A stretch of 64,000 nucleotides of DNA from NCBI GenBank assembly GCA_020796225.1, contig CM036755.1:83337803-83401802 (forward strand), read 5' to 3'. The notes beneath the pieces were generated by a model that saw nothing but the letters and a program-made list of their open reading frames with translations, was not told the DNA's origin and made no database searches. The translations under genes were made by a program, and so were the position numbers. Source of the stretch: Arion vulgaris. Lineage: Eukaryota > Mollusca > Gastropoda > Stylommatophora > Arionidae. This document shows positions 45,796-55,942 of the stretch, one piece after another (position 1 is the first letter of the stretch; the number at the start of each line of letters is the position of its first letter).

Positions 45796-47152
45796 TGACT
45801 TTAAATTTCTAGACGACTTAACATGAGAACAAGAAACACCAGAAGATCGAAAACAGCAATAATCATCAATTTGGAAAAATAAAGCGCAAGAATGTAATAA
45901 CTATGGGAACTATACATAGTACATAGGAAATTATGCTATGACATTGAAAAGACTTAAGACCAACAATTGAAGAACAACTCTCAGAAGCACATATGGGTTT
46001 GAGACGAAATAGAAGCTGTACCGATGCAATATTCACATTAAGACAACTGACGGAAAGCGCAATAGAACGTAACAAGACCTGTAGTGTGGCATTCATAGAT
46101 CAGGAAAGGCCTTCGACAGAGTCGATAAAAACAAACTATGGGATTGTTTAAGAAAATATGGAATCAGCAAGCATCGCACCAAGGTCTGCAAGAGTTTATA
46201 CATTTCAAATAAAAGTTACATAAGAACAAAAGCCGGAACATCAAAAACATTCACAGTAAACTCAGGAGTTAGACAGGGATGTGTGCTCTCCCCACTGCTG
46301 TTTATAATATACATGGACAACATAAGCAGAGAAGCAGGAATAGAGGAAGAAAATAATATTTCAGAACTTTTATTTGCAGATGACCAAGTACTGATTGCAG
46401 AAAACGAAGAATCTCTCCAGAACCATTTGAACTTAGTTAACATCAAGGGTGAGGAGTACAACATGAAAATAAATATAATAAAGACAGAGACAATGGCAAT
46501 AAGTAGACAACCAGAAAGCCTTACAATAAAACTCATGAACGTAGACATAAAACAAACAATTGAGGCCAAATACTTAGGAGCAATATTCACAGCAGATGGA
46601 AGTATCGATTTCGAAATCAGCAATCGGTGCACAAAAGCTAACCAAGTACGGGGACAGTTAACACCACTGTTGTCACATAAAGAGATACCACTAACTACTA
46701 AAGCAAATCTCATAAGAACGATTTTCTGGCCAACACTATGTTACCAGTGTCAAAAATGGCCAATAACAGCAGCTAATGAGCTAAATCATAACGACAGAGA
46801 TGAGGTGTCTCAGAAGAGCTGCAGGTGTGACAATAAGAGACAAAATTAGAAATGAAGAAATCAGAAGAATACTGAATGTGAAAACAGTCATGCAATTCAT
46901 AAAAGAATAACAGATTAAATGGTTTGGACACCTGACAAGAATGCCCTGGTATCGCCTACCACAGAGAGCTACACAGAAAAGTATAATGAGTACAAAGCAA
47001 GAGGAAGACCACGCAAGAGATGGAGCGATGGTATCAAGAACAGTCTTACGAACATGAATATCAGCTTACAAATTGCCTAAACAAGCACACACAAGATCAC
47101 TACGTCCCCCCATACTTTTATAAAGAAGTATATGGTGGAAGAGAAGAAGAAT
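45796..47152 (+). mobile_element. LINE-A-related copy inserted in the 70-bp array
   Basis: The plus strand carries a frameshifted RT. An early region (AHMGLRRNRSCTDAIFTLRQ, about 45990-46050) and a FIDQE-like block precede the open stretch with [34 protein letters not shown] (catalytic Asp pair) and AKYLGAIFTADGS, then LCYQCQKWPIT. A broken C-terminus with FGHLTRMP and RGRPRKRWSDGI follows. The end is a short GAA-rich tail (about 47140). Array units flank both sides. Many frame changes before 46260 and after 46800 inactivate it. Confidence 0.9.
46283..46849 (+). pseudogene. LINE RT palm/thumb open segment
   Basis: A 188-codon stretch with SPLLFIIYMDNISREAG, LLFADDQVLI, KINIIKTETMAIS, AKYLGAIFTADGS and FWPTLCYQCQKW. 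The RT active-site Asp pair (FADD) is intact. The frame is lost at both ends. Confidence 0.88.
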
Positions 47153-47274
47153 GACATATTTCTATGGTCAACGTCAATCTAAAACTGTATGCAATATCCA
47201 AGATGTATTTCTACCTGTCAATGACATATTTCTATGGTCAACTTCAATCTAAAACTGTATACAAAATGTCATAT
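47153..47274. repeat. 70-bp tandem array, right part
   Basis: Nearly two units (GACATATTTCTATGGTCAAC) continue the array beyond the LINE. Confidence 0.9.
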
Positions 47275-47908
47275 CAATACAGCAGATACTTGTCCATCAA
47301 ATTAAACTTGAATGATAGTTTGGAATATCTTGGTTCACTGCTAACAACAGATGGAAATGGGATGAAGGAAATTAAACAAACAAACAAACTTGGCTTTACA
47401 AAAATTAAACAACTAAAAACAATATGGAACGGAACTGATCAGAAAACAACGATCAGCATACTAAGAGATTGCTTATTCCCAGTGACAACATATGGGTGAA
47501 GCATGGACATTTAATAGAGCACTGGAAAAACAGATATGTGCTTTTAAATTTAAGTGTTACAGAAGAGTTCTTCGTATATCATGGACAGAGAAGAGAACAA
47601 ATAGATCTATCCAGAAAGAACTCAAAATCAAAGAAAACTGGCTGATGTTACAAATAGGAAAGTGAAAATTGAGATATTTTGGACATATAAAAAGACACGA
47701 ATGGCTGGATAAGACCATCACGGAAGAGGCATACCGGCAAAGAGAAGAAGTTGAAGATCAAGGAGAAGATGGATTCAGGATGTAACTGATGGTTTGAACA
47801 TGACGGCTGCAGAGGCAGAACATCTGGCCTATGAGAGAGAGAAATTTGGAGAACTGTTGGTGTGGCAAAGTTCTGCTCAGAACAAGCTATTTGATGATGA
47901 TATAGGTA
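47275..47908 (+). pseudogene. LINE-G C-terminal copy
   Basis: The plus strand reads SLEYLGSLLTTDGNGMKEI, then, after a one-base frameshift, AWTFNRALEKQICAFKFKCY, RRVLRISWTEKRTNRSI and LRYFGHIKRHEWLDKTI, with a final block NMTAAEAEHLAYEREKFGEL. This is the region after the RT active site in a LINE. The 3' end is a GAT repeat tail at about 47893-47904. The minus-strand insertion at 49576-49919 is the same family. RT is missing. Confidence 0.88.
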
Positions 47909-48377
47909 ACAGTGGCGACCTTTCTAAGATATTTGTTTATCCACTAAAAGCCTTTAGTGTTGCAAGATTTTTATTGTATGTTATTAGTAAAATAACAGCG
48001 ATGTTGATTTGGTATACATGTAGAAGTACGATATACAGCACGATAGTAAAGTTTTGTATCTATATTTTCGCATCTGCATGCTTCCCATGCAATTCAGCAC
48101 AAGTGAAAATCGAGAATCCATTGAAATTAATCAGTTCACAATGCATCACAACGACTGTCATTGGCGTAGGCACACAACATTTATTTTCATTGATAGAAGT
48201 GGAAGTTATAATTTGTTCACTATGTCACATTTCTTATTATAATATGTAATAGGGATACGCCTTTGCAAAAATTCGCCACCATTTTGTGTATTACTGTAAA
48301 TTCTAAACTTTGATTATCATTTTGTTGTACATATGCAAAATTATATATAACCCCGCAAAAATACGTTTTTTTCTATC

Positions 48378-49515
48378 AACTAAGCTACCTACCAATTAGT
48401 TACACATGTATTCGTATCAACTAAGCTACCTACCAATTAGTTACAATGTATTCGTATCAACAAATACCTACCAATTAGTTAAACATGTATTCGTATCAAC
48501 TAAGCTACCTACCAATTAGTTAAACATGTATTCGTATCAACTAAGCTACCTACCAATTAGTTACACATGTATTCGTATCAACTAAGCTACCTACCAATTA
48601 GTTACACATGTATTCGTATCAACTAAGCTACCTACCAATTAGTTAAACATGTATTCGTATCAACTAAGCTACCTACCAATTAGTTAAACATGTATTCGTA
48701 TCAACTAAGCTACCTACCAATTAGTTAAACATGTATTCGTATCAACTAAGCTACCTACCAATTAGTTACACATGTATTCGTATCAACTAAGCTACCTACC
48801 AATTAGTTAAACATGTATTCGTATCAACTAAGCTACCTACCAATTAGTTACACATGTATTCGTATCAACTAAGCTACCTACCAATTAGTTAAACATGTAT
48901 TCGTATCAACTAAGCTACCTACCAATTAGTTACACATGTATTCGTATCAACTAAGCTACCTACCAATTAGTTACACATGTATTCGTATCAACTAAGCTAC
49001 CTACCAATTAGTTAAACATGTATTCGTATCAACTAAGCTACCTACCAATTAGTTAAACATGTATTCGTATCAACTAAGCTACCTACCAATTAGTTACACA
49101 TGTATTCGTATCAACTAAGCTACCTACCAATTAGTTAAACATGTATTCGTATCAACTAAGCTACCTACCAATTAGTTACACATGTATTCGTATCAACTAA
49201 GCTACCTACCAATTAGTTAAACATGTATTCGTATCAACTAAGCTACCTACCAATTAGTTAAACATGTATTCGTATCAACTAAGCTACCTACCAATTAGTT
49301 AAACATGTATTCGTATCAACTAAGCTACCTACCAATTAGTTAAACATGTATTCGTATCAACTAAGCTACCTACCAATTAGTTAAACATGTATTCGTATCA
49401 ACTAAGCTACCTACCAATTAGTTACACATGTATTCGTATCAACTAAGCTACCTACCAATTAGTTAAACATGTATTCGTATCAACTAAGCTACCTACCAAT
49501 TAGTTAAACATGTAT
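48378..49515. repeat. 41-bp tandem array (about 28 units) in R41
   Basis: The unit begins TCGTATCAACTAAGCTACCT and ends AGTTACACATGTAT. The two unit types TTACACATG and TTAAACATG are interspersed. Confidence 0.97.
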
Positions 49516-49563
49516 TCGTAAGGTCGTAGGTATAATAAAACTGTCTGTAAATAAATTAACGTA

Positions 49564-49575
49564 ATCCATCTGGTA
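49564..49575. repeat. Target-site duplication of LINE-G (left)
   Basis: ATCCATCTGGTA here and at 49920-49931. The uninterrupted R41 copy at 7.9 kb has the matching sequence (GTTATCCATCCGGTA, minus strand) once. Confidence 0.92.
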
Positions 49576-49919
49576 CATCATCATCATCAAATAGCTTGTC
49601 CTAAGCAGAACTTTGCCACCCCAACAGTCCTCCGGAATTTCTCTCTCTCATAGACCAGATGTCCTGCCTCTGCAACTGTCATGTTCATCAGTTACGTCAT
49701 GAATCCATCTTCTTCGTGGTCTTCCTCTTCTTCTCTTTGCCGGTATGCCTCCTTCCATGATGGTCTTCTCCAGCCCTTCATGTCTTTTTATATGTCCAAA
49801 ATATCTCAATTTTCTCTTTCTTATTTATAGCATAACCAGTTTTCTTTGATTTTGAGTTCTTTCTGGATAGATCTATTTGTTCTCTCTAGAAAGAACTCAA
49901 AATCAAAGAAAACTGGCTG
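49576..49919 (-). mobile_element. LINE-G insertion in R41 with a fold-back 5' end
   Basis: The minus strand carries the 3' end of LINE-G (complement of AGAACAAGCTATTTGATGAT near 49585, compare 47880) up to the FGHIKRH and KENWL regions. At its 5' end a 28-bp palindrome lies at 49837-49864 and 49888-49915 (CAGTTTTCTTTGATTTTGAG and its complement). A 12-bp target duplication flanks the whole. Confidence 0.9.
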
Positions 49920-49985
49920 ATCCATCTGGTAGATTTCGTATAAATTAAACCTTAGTGTGTCCACGAAGTTTGGAACGAACTATAG

Positions 49986-50180
49986 TTATCATCAAATACT
50001 GAGACGAATGTGATTTTAATACAATCCGCTACTTACGAGCATTTGATCTCCTTACAAATCGTTCTGCAATATTAAAAACAAGGAAAAAACATTAATATAC
50101 ATTAAACAGTTTATGTTTGTTGAATGAATAGTTTTCATGAATTATAATACACATAAAATATGAGTGTTTTCTTTTTCTCT
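49986..50180. other. No recognisable feature
   Basis: AT-rich, no motif. Confidence 0.4.
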
Positions 50181-50189
50181 AACAGAAAC

Positions 50190-50345
50190 TGTGTATTTTC
50201 TCTCTCACTCTTGATCTCTCTATCTTTATCTCTTTCTTTCTCTCTTTATCACTATTTCACTCTCTCTTTCCTCCCTTCTCTGTCTCTTTCTTTCTCTTTT
50301 GCTTTTTGTTCTCTCTCCTTGTTATATCTGTATTCTCTCTTGCAC
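50190..50345. repeat. CT-rich low-complexity tract
   Basis: Imperfect TCTCTT repeats interspersed with single-copy bases. Confidence 0.85.
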
Positions 50346-50369
50346 TCCATGTCCCCCCTCTTACATAAG

Positions 50370-50704
50370 ATGGATAGCTGCTGCGCTATTCAAAAGGAAG
50401 TGTGTACTGCGATGTGGTGGTTGGTTTTCTGAACCGGTGACTGTATATTCCCGATTGCCACAGGGCTCTCCTATTTCACCTGTCTTATTCAACATATACA
50501 CAGTGTCAATCACAGAACAACAACTCGATGGCAGAGGTAGAACTCTGTCATTTGCTGATGACATTCCAGTTTATAGACATGGTAAAGAAAGGTACGCGAT
50601 TGTCGGTGAGATACAGAAGGAACTTGACCGCATTACAAACTGGTGTGATGTCTCTGGTGCACTAGTTAACTCTACATTATCGACAGTAACATGGTTCTCA
50701 CTCA
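50370..50704 (+). pseudogene. LINE-H RT fragment, left half of a split copy
   Basis: The plus strand encodes LRCGGWFSEPVTVYSRLPQG, SPISPVLFNIYTVSITEQQL, GRTLSFADDIPVYRHGKERY (catalytic Asp pair) and ELDRITNWCDVSGALVNS, up to TVTWFSL. The sentence continues at 54125 with NNHTVNPCTPIVEL, so this and 54120-55490 are one LINE-H copy cut by a 3.4-kb insertion. ACTCA flanks the insertion (50700-50704 and 54120-54124). The start is truncated. Confidence 0.85.
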
Positions 50705-51498
50705 CTATATGGCCTTTTTTGTCTTTACAGACGGTCAATTGACAAGTGTTTTACTGTGACAACTTCTGAGTTTTCGCTTTTCTCTCTTGTCGTTCAGCTC
50801 ATACATAAGTCTCAAAAGACTGCGCCTTTTCTCAATTTGGCTTTCCACACAACTCATTCATCAGCTAGTTTTTCCCATGTGCTGGGACCTATATAAAAGT
50901 ATTTCATTGAGGCTTTGCAGACATCTTTATATCTGAGTACTGGTATACCCTGGTGCCTCTTCCCTCCGAAAGTTCACAGAACAACATTTGTTTTGGTATG
51001 CGACAAGTTTCCATTCTTCTCACATGCCCCAACTATCTTAGTCGTCTACTGCTGAGCATGCCCATGATGGAAGGCAGATTTGCACGTTGTAGTACGTCAG
51101 AGTTGGTTATCTTGTCGTACCACCTGATGTTCATAATCTTGCGGAGACATCGAAGGTGAAAGATGGTCTCCTCTCGTGTCTTGAGTAGGCTGTCCATGTT
51201 TCTGAACCGTATATTAAAGAACTAATTACACAGGCTTGATATATTTGAATCTTCGTCTGCAATGTCAGTTTTGTGTTGTCCACGCTCGCTTTGATAGTTT
51301 GCCGAATGTAGTAGCCGCACTTCCTATACAAACGTTGATTTCTTCATCAAGAGAAAGGCTGGCAGTGACCATGGACCCAAGATAGAAGAATTTTTGAATT
51401 GGTGTTAGATTGTTGCCATTTAAAGTGATATTTGTTGTGTTACCTCCCTGACATAAAACAACTGTTTGGAGACATTTATCTTCTTCTTTTGTCGTCAC
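50705..51498 (-). pseudogene. LINE-Y C-terminal part (lower half of a split copy)
   Basis: The minus strand encodes KCLQTVVLCQGGNTTNITLN, KFFYLGSMVTASLSLDEEIN, RIQIYQACVISSLIYGSETW, then, after frame changes, RLRKIMNIRWYDKITNSDVL, ANLPSIMGML, LGHVRRMETCRIPKQMLFCE and a tail. The upper half (RT core) lies at 53476-54119; a LINE-A separates them. It is the end of the protein that follows the RT active site. Confidence 0.85.
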
Positions 51499-53475
51499 AC
51501 TGCTACCGGGTTGTTGCCCAGTGTCGTGGTTTTCTGTTTTTGTCTTGCGCTGTTCTGGTGGCTTGTGTGATTGTTATCTTTGCTCTTTCACAGGATTCTG
51601 TCACGCCATCTAACCATCTTTTCCGTGGTCTTCCTCTTGCCTTCTTTCCCGATGTTCTGTTGTAGAAGACTCTGTATACTGTGGAGTTTGGATGCATTCT
51701 TATTAAGTGGCCAAACCACTTCATTCTTTGTTTATCTATGTAATTCAAGCACGGTTTTGTGCCAACTTTCTTTCTTATGCTGATGTTGGTGATTCTGTCT
51801 TTTCTTGTGTTGTTGGTAACTTTTCGCAGGCAACGCATTTCACATGTAGTTATTATTTGTGACTGCGCTTTGCTCAATGTCCATGTTTGGCTCTGGTAAC
51901 ACAAAGTAGGAATAAAAATGCTGTTGATCATCTGTTGCTTAGCTGCCTGTGAAATTTGGGGGTGCTTTAACAATGGGGCTAGCTGGTAGGTTACAGCATT
52001 TGCTTTTGTACTCTAGCCTCTATCTCTCTATCCAGTTTTCCGTCTTCTGTGAATATGCTTCCTAAGTATTTGAATTCTTTCACTTGGTTTATTTTAGTGC
52101 CATTGACATGGATGTCTAGATTATTATGTTTTCTTCCCATATTCATTATTTATGTTTTAGTGTTGTTGATTTTCATGTCATGTTTTACACAATTTTTGTT
52201 CAATGTGTCAATATGATGTTGTAGATCTTGTTCATTTTGATGTATCAGGCACTGATCATCTGCAAACAGCAGTTCATTTATTTCATCATTATCTGAATTT
52301 GACTCTTGAGTTATTTTATCCATATATGCAATAAAGAGTAGGGGTGAGAGGACACAACCTTGTCTAACACCTGATGTAATGGAGAACCAGTCGGTCATTC
52401 CTTCTGTTGTTTTTACTGTACTCTGGCTATCTTGATATAAGGCCATGATATTACCTAATAGTTGTCCCTGGACGCCATATTCTTCAAGGATCTTCCATAG
52501 TTTGCACCTGTTTACTCTATCAAATGTCTTTTCTTGGTCTATAAATATAAGCTGTTTACTTTGATTGTATTCAATTGTTTGTTCGCAGATCTGTCTTAGT
52601 GTAAATATTGCGTCTGTGCAGCTCTTACCCCTCCTAAACCCAAAGTGGCTATTGCTTAACTGGGGCTCTAATATATGTCTTGCTCTTCGGTCCAATATTT
52701 TTGCAAACATTTTTCCTATATGGCTCAAAAGAGAGATACCCTGTATGTTTCACACTCTCTTTTGTCTCCTTCGTTCTACCATATTGGGACTATAATAGGC
52801 CAGTCATCTGGAGCCTCTTGTGCCTCCCAGGCTATGTTAAAAATTCAGGTCAGCCATATTATTGCTGTTGTCTTACACGCAAGTAACATTTCTGTTGTTA
52901 TACCATCTATCCCTGCTGCCTTCCTTCTTTTGCTTTGATTTAGTGCCACTTCAACTTCGTATTCTAAAATGTTCAATTGTTGGTATTTTCCATGTTTCAT
53001 TTGAAATGTTTCTGTACCTTGTGTTTCGCAGTTTAACAGTTCCGTAAAATATTCTTTCCATCTGTCTTTAATATCTTTGCTGTTGGTAAGAGGTTTCCTA
53101 GAGTTGTTATTTATAATGGTGACTGGATTGAATTGTTCTTCTCTTAGCCTCATTGCCTTGATGCTTCTGTAAAATTTTCTTGGTGCCTTAGTGCATAGTT
53201 CCGCTAAATGTTCTCCATACTATGCCCAAGATTATGATTTTGATGACTTTACTTTATTTTTACTATTCATTCTTGCTGTTCTGTATTTGGTGTAGTCTTC
53301 ATCTAATTTTTACTGTTGTCACCTGTGGAAACACTTTTTCCTTTCTTGTATAGACCTTTAACTTCTTCATTCCACCATGCTGTGTGCTTTCTGTGCTTAT
53401 TTAACTTTTAAGTCCACAATTTTCTTTCACTATATCCATGATATTTGTTTTGAAGATTTGCCATTCTTTATTTGA
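51490..53475 (-). mobile_element. LINE-A-related copy inserted in LINE-Y
   Basis: The minus strand runs from EWQIFKTNIMDIVKENCG (about 53470) through HTAWWNEEVK, MRLREEQFNP, KAAGIDGITTEMLLACK, then [78 protein letters not shown] and LLFADDQCLIHQNE. It ends with LCYQSQTWTLSK, FGHLIRM and RARGRPRKRWLDGVTESCE. RT catalytic residues are present. Frame breaks occur near 52850, 52750 and 52145. The 3' end is an AAG-rich tail (about 51490). Coverage from before WWNEEV makes it a longer copy than the one at 36 kb. Confidence 0.92.
52150..52728 (-). pseudogene. LINE-A-type RT core
   Basis: A 192-codon frame holding the finger and palm regions. FIDQEKTFDRVNR has the first Asp and LLFADDQCLI the Asp pair. 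[10 protein letters not shown] is the usual motif between them. A stop follows KINNTKT. Confidence 0.9.
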
Positions 53476-54119
53476 GAAAATAGGTTGCATGCCTTTGACA
53501 AATTATTGATTAGGCATTGCAGTGTAGTCTCACTGTGGGCGACTAAAGCAGCATCGTCAGCGAAAAGGAGGTCCCTGAGAAGAATTTCCGTCGTTTTTGT
53601 CTTGGCTCTTAAGCGAGCCATGTTAAAGAGTGAATCATCAGATCTAGTGCGGAGGAAAACATCACCATCAGCGTCCCTTAATGCGTGGTTCGAAAGAACT
53701 GCGAAGAAGATGACAAAGAGAGTGGTGGCAAGGACACAGCCCTGTTTGACTCCACTCTTAAACTCGAAACTGTCAGATGTGCTGCCATCGAACTGTATGC
53801 TTGCTTTCATGCCCTCATGGAAGAAGACAATCAATTGGAGCAACTTTGGGGGACAGCCAATATGCTTCAATATTTCATAAAGACTTGGCCTGCTGACTAT
53901 ATCAAATGCCTTAGTCAGATCCACAAAAGCAGTACATAAAGGCTTACTCTGCTCTCTGCACTTCTCTTGTAGCTGTCGAAGGGTAAATATCATGCCAGTT
54001 GTTGACCGTCCAGCTCTAAATCCACATTGTGACTCTGGGAGAACACGCTATGCCAGTTTCTGTAGTCGTTTTGAAAGGACTAGTGCAAAAGCTTTGCCTG
54101 TGACACTTAAAAGGAGTAA
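53476..54119 (-). pseudogene. LINE-Y RT core (upper half of a split copy)
   Basis: The minus strand encodes LLSVTGKAFALVLSKRLQKL, then a TAG, RVLPESQCGFRAGRSTTGMI, CTAFVDLTKAFDIVSRPSL (first Asp), GVKQGCVLATTLFVIFFAVL, FNMARLRAKTK and RDLLFADDAALVAHSETTLQ (Asp pair). The last residues CNLFS are followed by LINE-A sequence; LINE-Y resumes at 51498. The GVKQGCVLA and LLFADDAALVAH wording marks a lineage different from LINE-A. Confidence 0.9.
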
Positions 54120-55490
54120 ACTCAATAATCACACTGTTAACCCATGTACTCCTATTGTAGAACTTTGCAGTGTTGGTTTGTCCGGACCTAAATCTATAAA
54201 ATGTGTGGGTGTGCAGTTTGACCGCAGCCTGTTTTTCAGGGAACATGTTGAGTATGTCATTGTCAAAGGCACGTAAAGGTTTAGCGGCAATGAGAGTTAT
54301 GGCGGCTGCTAATATCACGCAACGGCTGCTTGTCATCCTGTATCAGACTCTGGTTCTTTCCACCATTGAATATGCAATAGCCATCCTCACGATTAGTAAA
54401 ACGCAAATTGAAAGACTGCAGAAAATACAGAATGCAGCTATGCGTATCATCCTCGGTTGTACGCAGGATACACCCTGCGTGGCGATGTGATTTCTCCTGA
54501 ATTTCCCGACCATGGCGTATAGACTCAAGATAACTAGAGAACGTGCGTAACTAAAAAAAATTGCTAAAAAGGATCACCCATTGCACGAGCTGATCAGCAC
54601 CAGTGGAGGAAATGGCTAAAGCGGGGCAAGTCGTTAGTTGACCGTGCTGCAGACGTTGTTCAGCTGGTATGCGAGCTCACAAATATCGATTATGGGGAAG
54701 AATGGATACCGTCAATATATGGGAACACTTTTTCCACCATCATTAACTTTGACAAAAGTTGCAAAGAAAGGAACCCGTGGCGTTGGATGCAAACGTCAAG
54801 GCTATCATTGATGAAAACTGCAATGAAGGTGACGTTGTGATTTACACGGATGGATTGGTAATTTGTCACGAAAAGTCCGCGTGGGCCTTCTCTGCATGCT
54901 CAAGTGGCAGAATGGTCCAGGAGACCAGTGGTACATTTCATATGACAACAAGCAGCATGACAATGGAGGTACAGGCGGTGAACAATGCACTACATTTGCT
55001 GGAGTCACAAAACTACACTCATGCGCGCATTCTGAGTGACTCATTGAGTATGATCCATAGGTGGAGGCTGGTTAGGTGCGCAGGAAATGGACTGAATCAC
55101 TAAAAGCGTCAACAATTTGCAGAATCACACTTATCTTCGTTCCAGGGCACATGGGTGTCGTTGGCAATGAGAGAGCAGACATGCTGGCTGGCTCTGCCAT
55201 CATATCAGAGGGCCAGCCAATGGATAGAGCTGATATCTTGAACGCCCTCATAGTGTGGCCGCAAAGAAGATTTTCATTTAAACCAATCCACGTCAACTAC
55301 TAGATTGCAGGAGCTGGGTTTGATGATTGGAATAGCAAGAAAAGAACAGCATAACAGGGGTATGAGTAGGCTCATCAAACAAAATCGAACTGGTACGGTC
55401 AGTCGCCGAACGCTGTTGGAGATATTGCGAAGGAGATCGGAGCACTTATGGACATGCCCGGAGTGCAATGAAGATATTCCAAACTGAAGC
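54120..55490 (+). pseudogene. LINE-H, right half: RT C-terminus and RNase H
   Basis: The plus strand reads NNHTVNPCTPIVELCSVGL, KCVGVQFDRSLFFREHVE, VILYQTLVLSTIEYA, RLQKIQNAAMRIILGCTQ, then frame changes, RSLVDRAADVVQLVCELTN (close to 6400), VVIYTDGLVICHEKSA, SSMTMEVQAV, ARILSDSLSM, GHMGVVGNERADMLAG and RRRSEHLWTCPECNEDIPN. All four RNase H acidic motifs are present. The TGAAAC tail at 55480-55495 is the same 3' end as the 5.5-kb copy. At least four frame changes inactivate it. Confidence 0.9.
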
Positions 55491-55499
55491 TGAAACTGA

Positions 55500-55610
55500 A
55501 ACTCTCTCTCTCTTCTTCAAAGTGTTACAAGTGTCTGAAGAAGATGATTGCATTTCTTCATTGCACTGGGCTTCCCCATATGCCCCCTCCCCTTTTGGAA
55601 ACAATGACAC
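55500..55610. other. Unassigned DNA
   Basis: CT tract and single-copy sequence between the LINE tail and the SINE. Confidence 0.4.
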
Positions 55611-55770
55611 AACCTCTCACGAGAGTATTGTACAAAACATGAACTCTAGAAGCCCAACAATAATCATAGAGATCTCAAGAAATAAAATTACACATGTGGC
55701 TCGGTGGGGATTCAAACTCACAATCTTCAGAACGACTGTCAAACGTCTTAACCACTTCACCATAGAGACA
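55611..55770 (-). mobile_element. tRNA-derived SINE, minus strand
   Basis: Read on the minus strand, ATGGTGAAGTGGTTAAGACG matches a Ser/Leu-type tRNA A box, and GTGAGTTTGAATCCCCACCG a good B box with T-arm. The body continues to about 55611 (GAGATCTCTATGATTATTGT). It is the best preserved SINE head in the window. A true tRNA is unlikely because the acceptor ends do not pair in my reading. Confidence 0.7.
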
Positions 55771-55860
55771 TTCTCTTTCTCCCTTTTTCTCTCTTTCTCT
55801 GTCTTTCTTTTTCTTATTTTTGTTCTCACTCTCTTTCTCTCTCTCATTCTCTTTCCTTCT
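55771..55860. repeat. CT-rich low-complexity tract
   Basis: TTCTCTTTCTCCC and related runs. Confidence 0.85.
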
Positions 55861-55874
55861 GATATAATATAAAT

Positions 55875-55942
55875 AATGAGTTAGTATAAATGATGTTAGT
55901 ATAAATGATGCTAGTATAAATGATGTTAGTATAAATGATCAA
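55875..55942. repeat. AGTATAAATGATGTT array, left part
   Basis: About four units of TTAGTATAAATGATG. It resumes at about 57165, so the LINE between is an insertion. Confidence 0.9.

Larger units (their letters stand above)
47909..49985 (+). repeat. Dispersed element R41, amplified copy
   Basis: Matches the 7872-8455 element in the opposite orientation. The left single-copy part (47920-48375) and the right end (49920-49985, CTTAGTGTGTCCACGAAG then TTTGGAACGAAC) enclose a 41-bp array. A LINE-G fragment splits the right part at 49576-49919. Frames of 151 and 62 codons in the left part have no motif. It could be a non-autonomous DNA transposon, but terminal inverted repeats were not found. Confidence 0.88.

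Noticed and set aside
47794..48249. 151-codon frame as a gene
   Set aside because: It starts in the LINE-G tail and runs into the R41 element. The matching R41 copy at 8 kb does not keep the frame.
55690..55765. Functional tRNA gene on the minus strand
   Set aside because: A and B boxes are good, but I cannot form an acceptor stem, and a SINE-like body follows.
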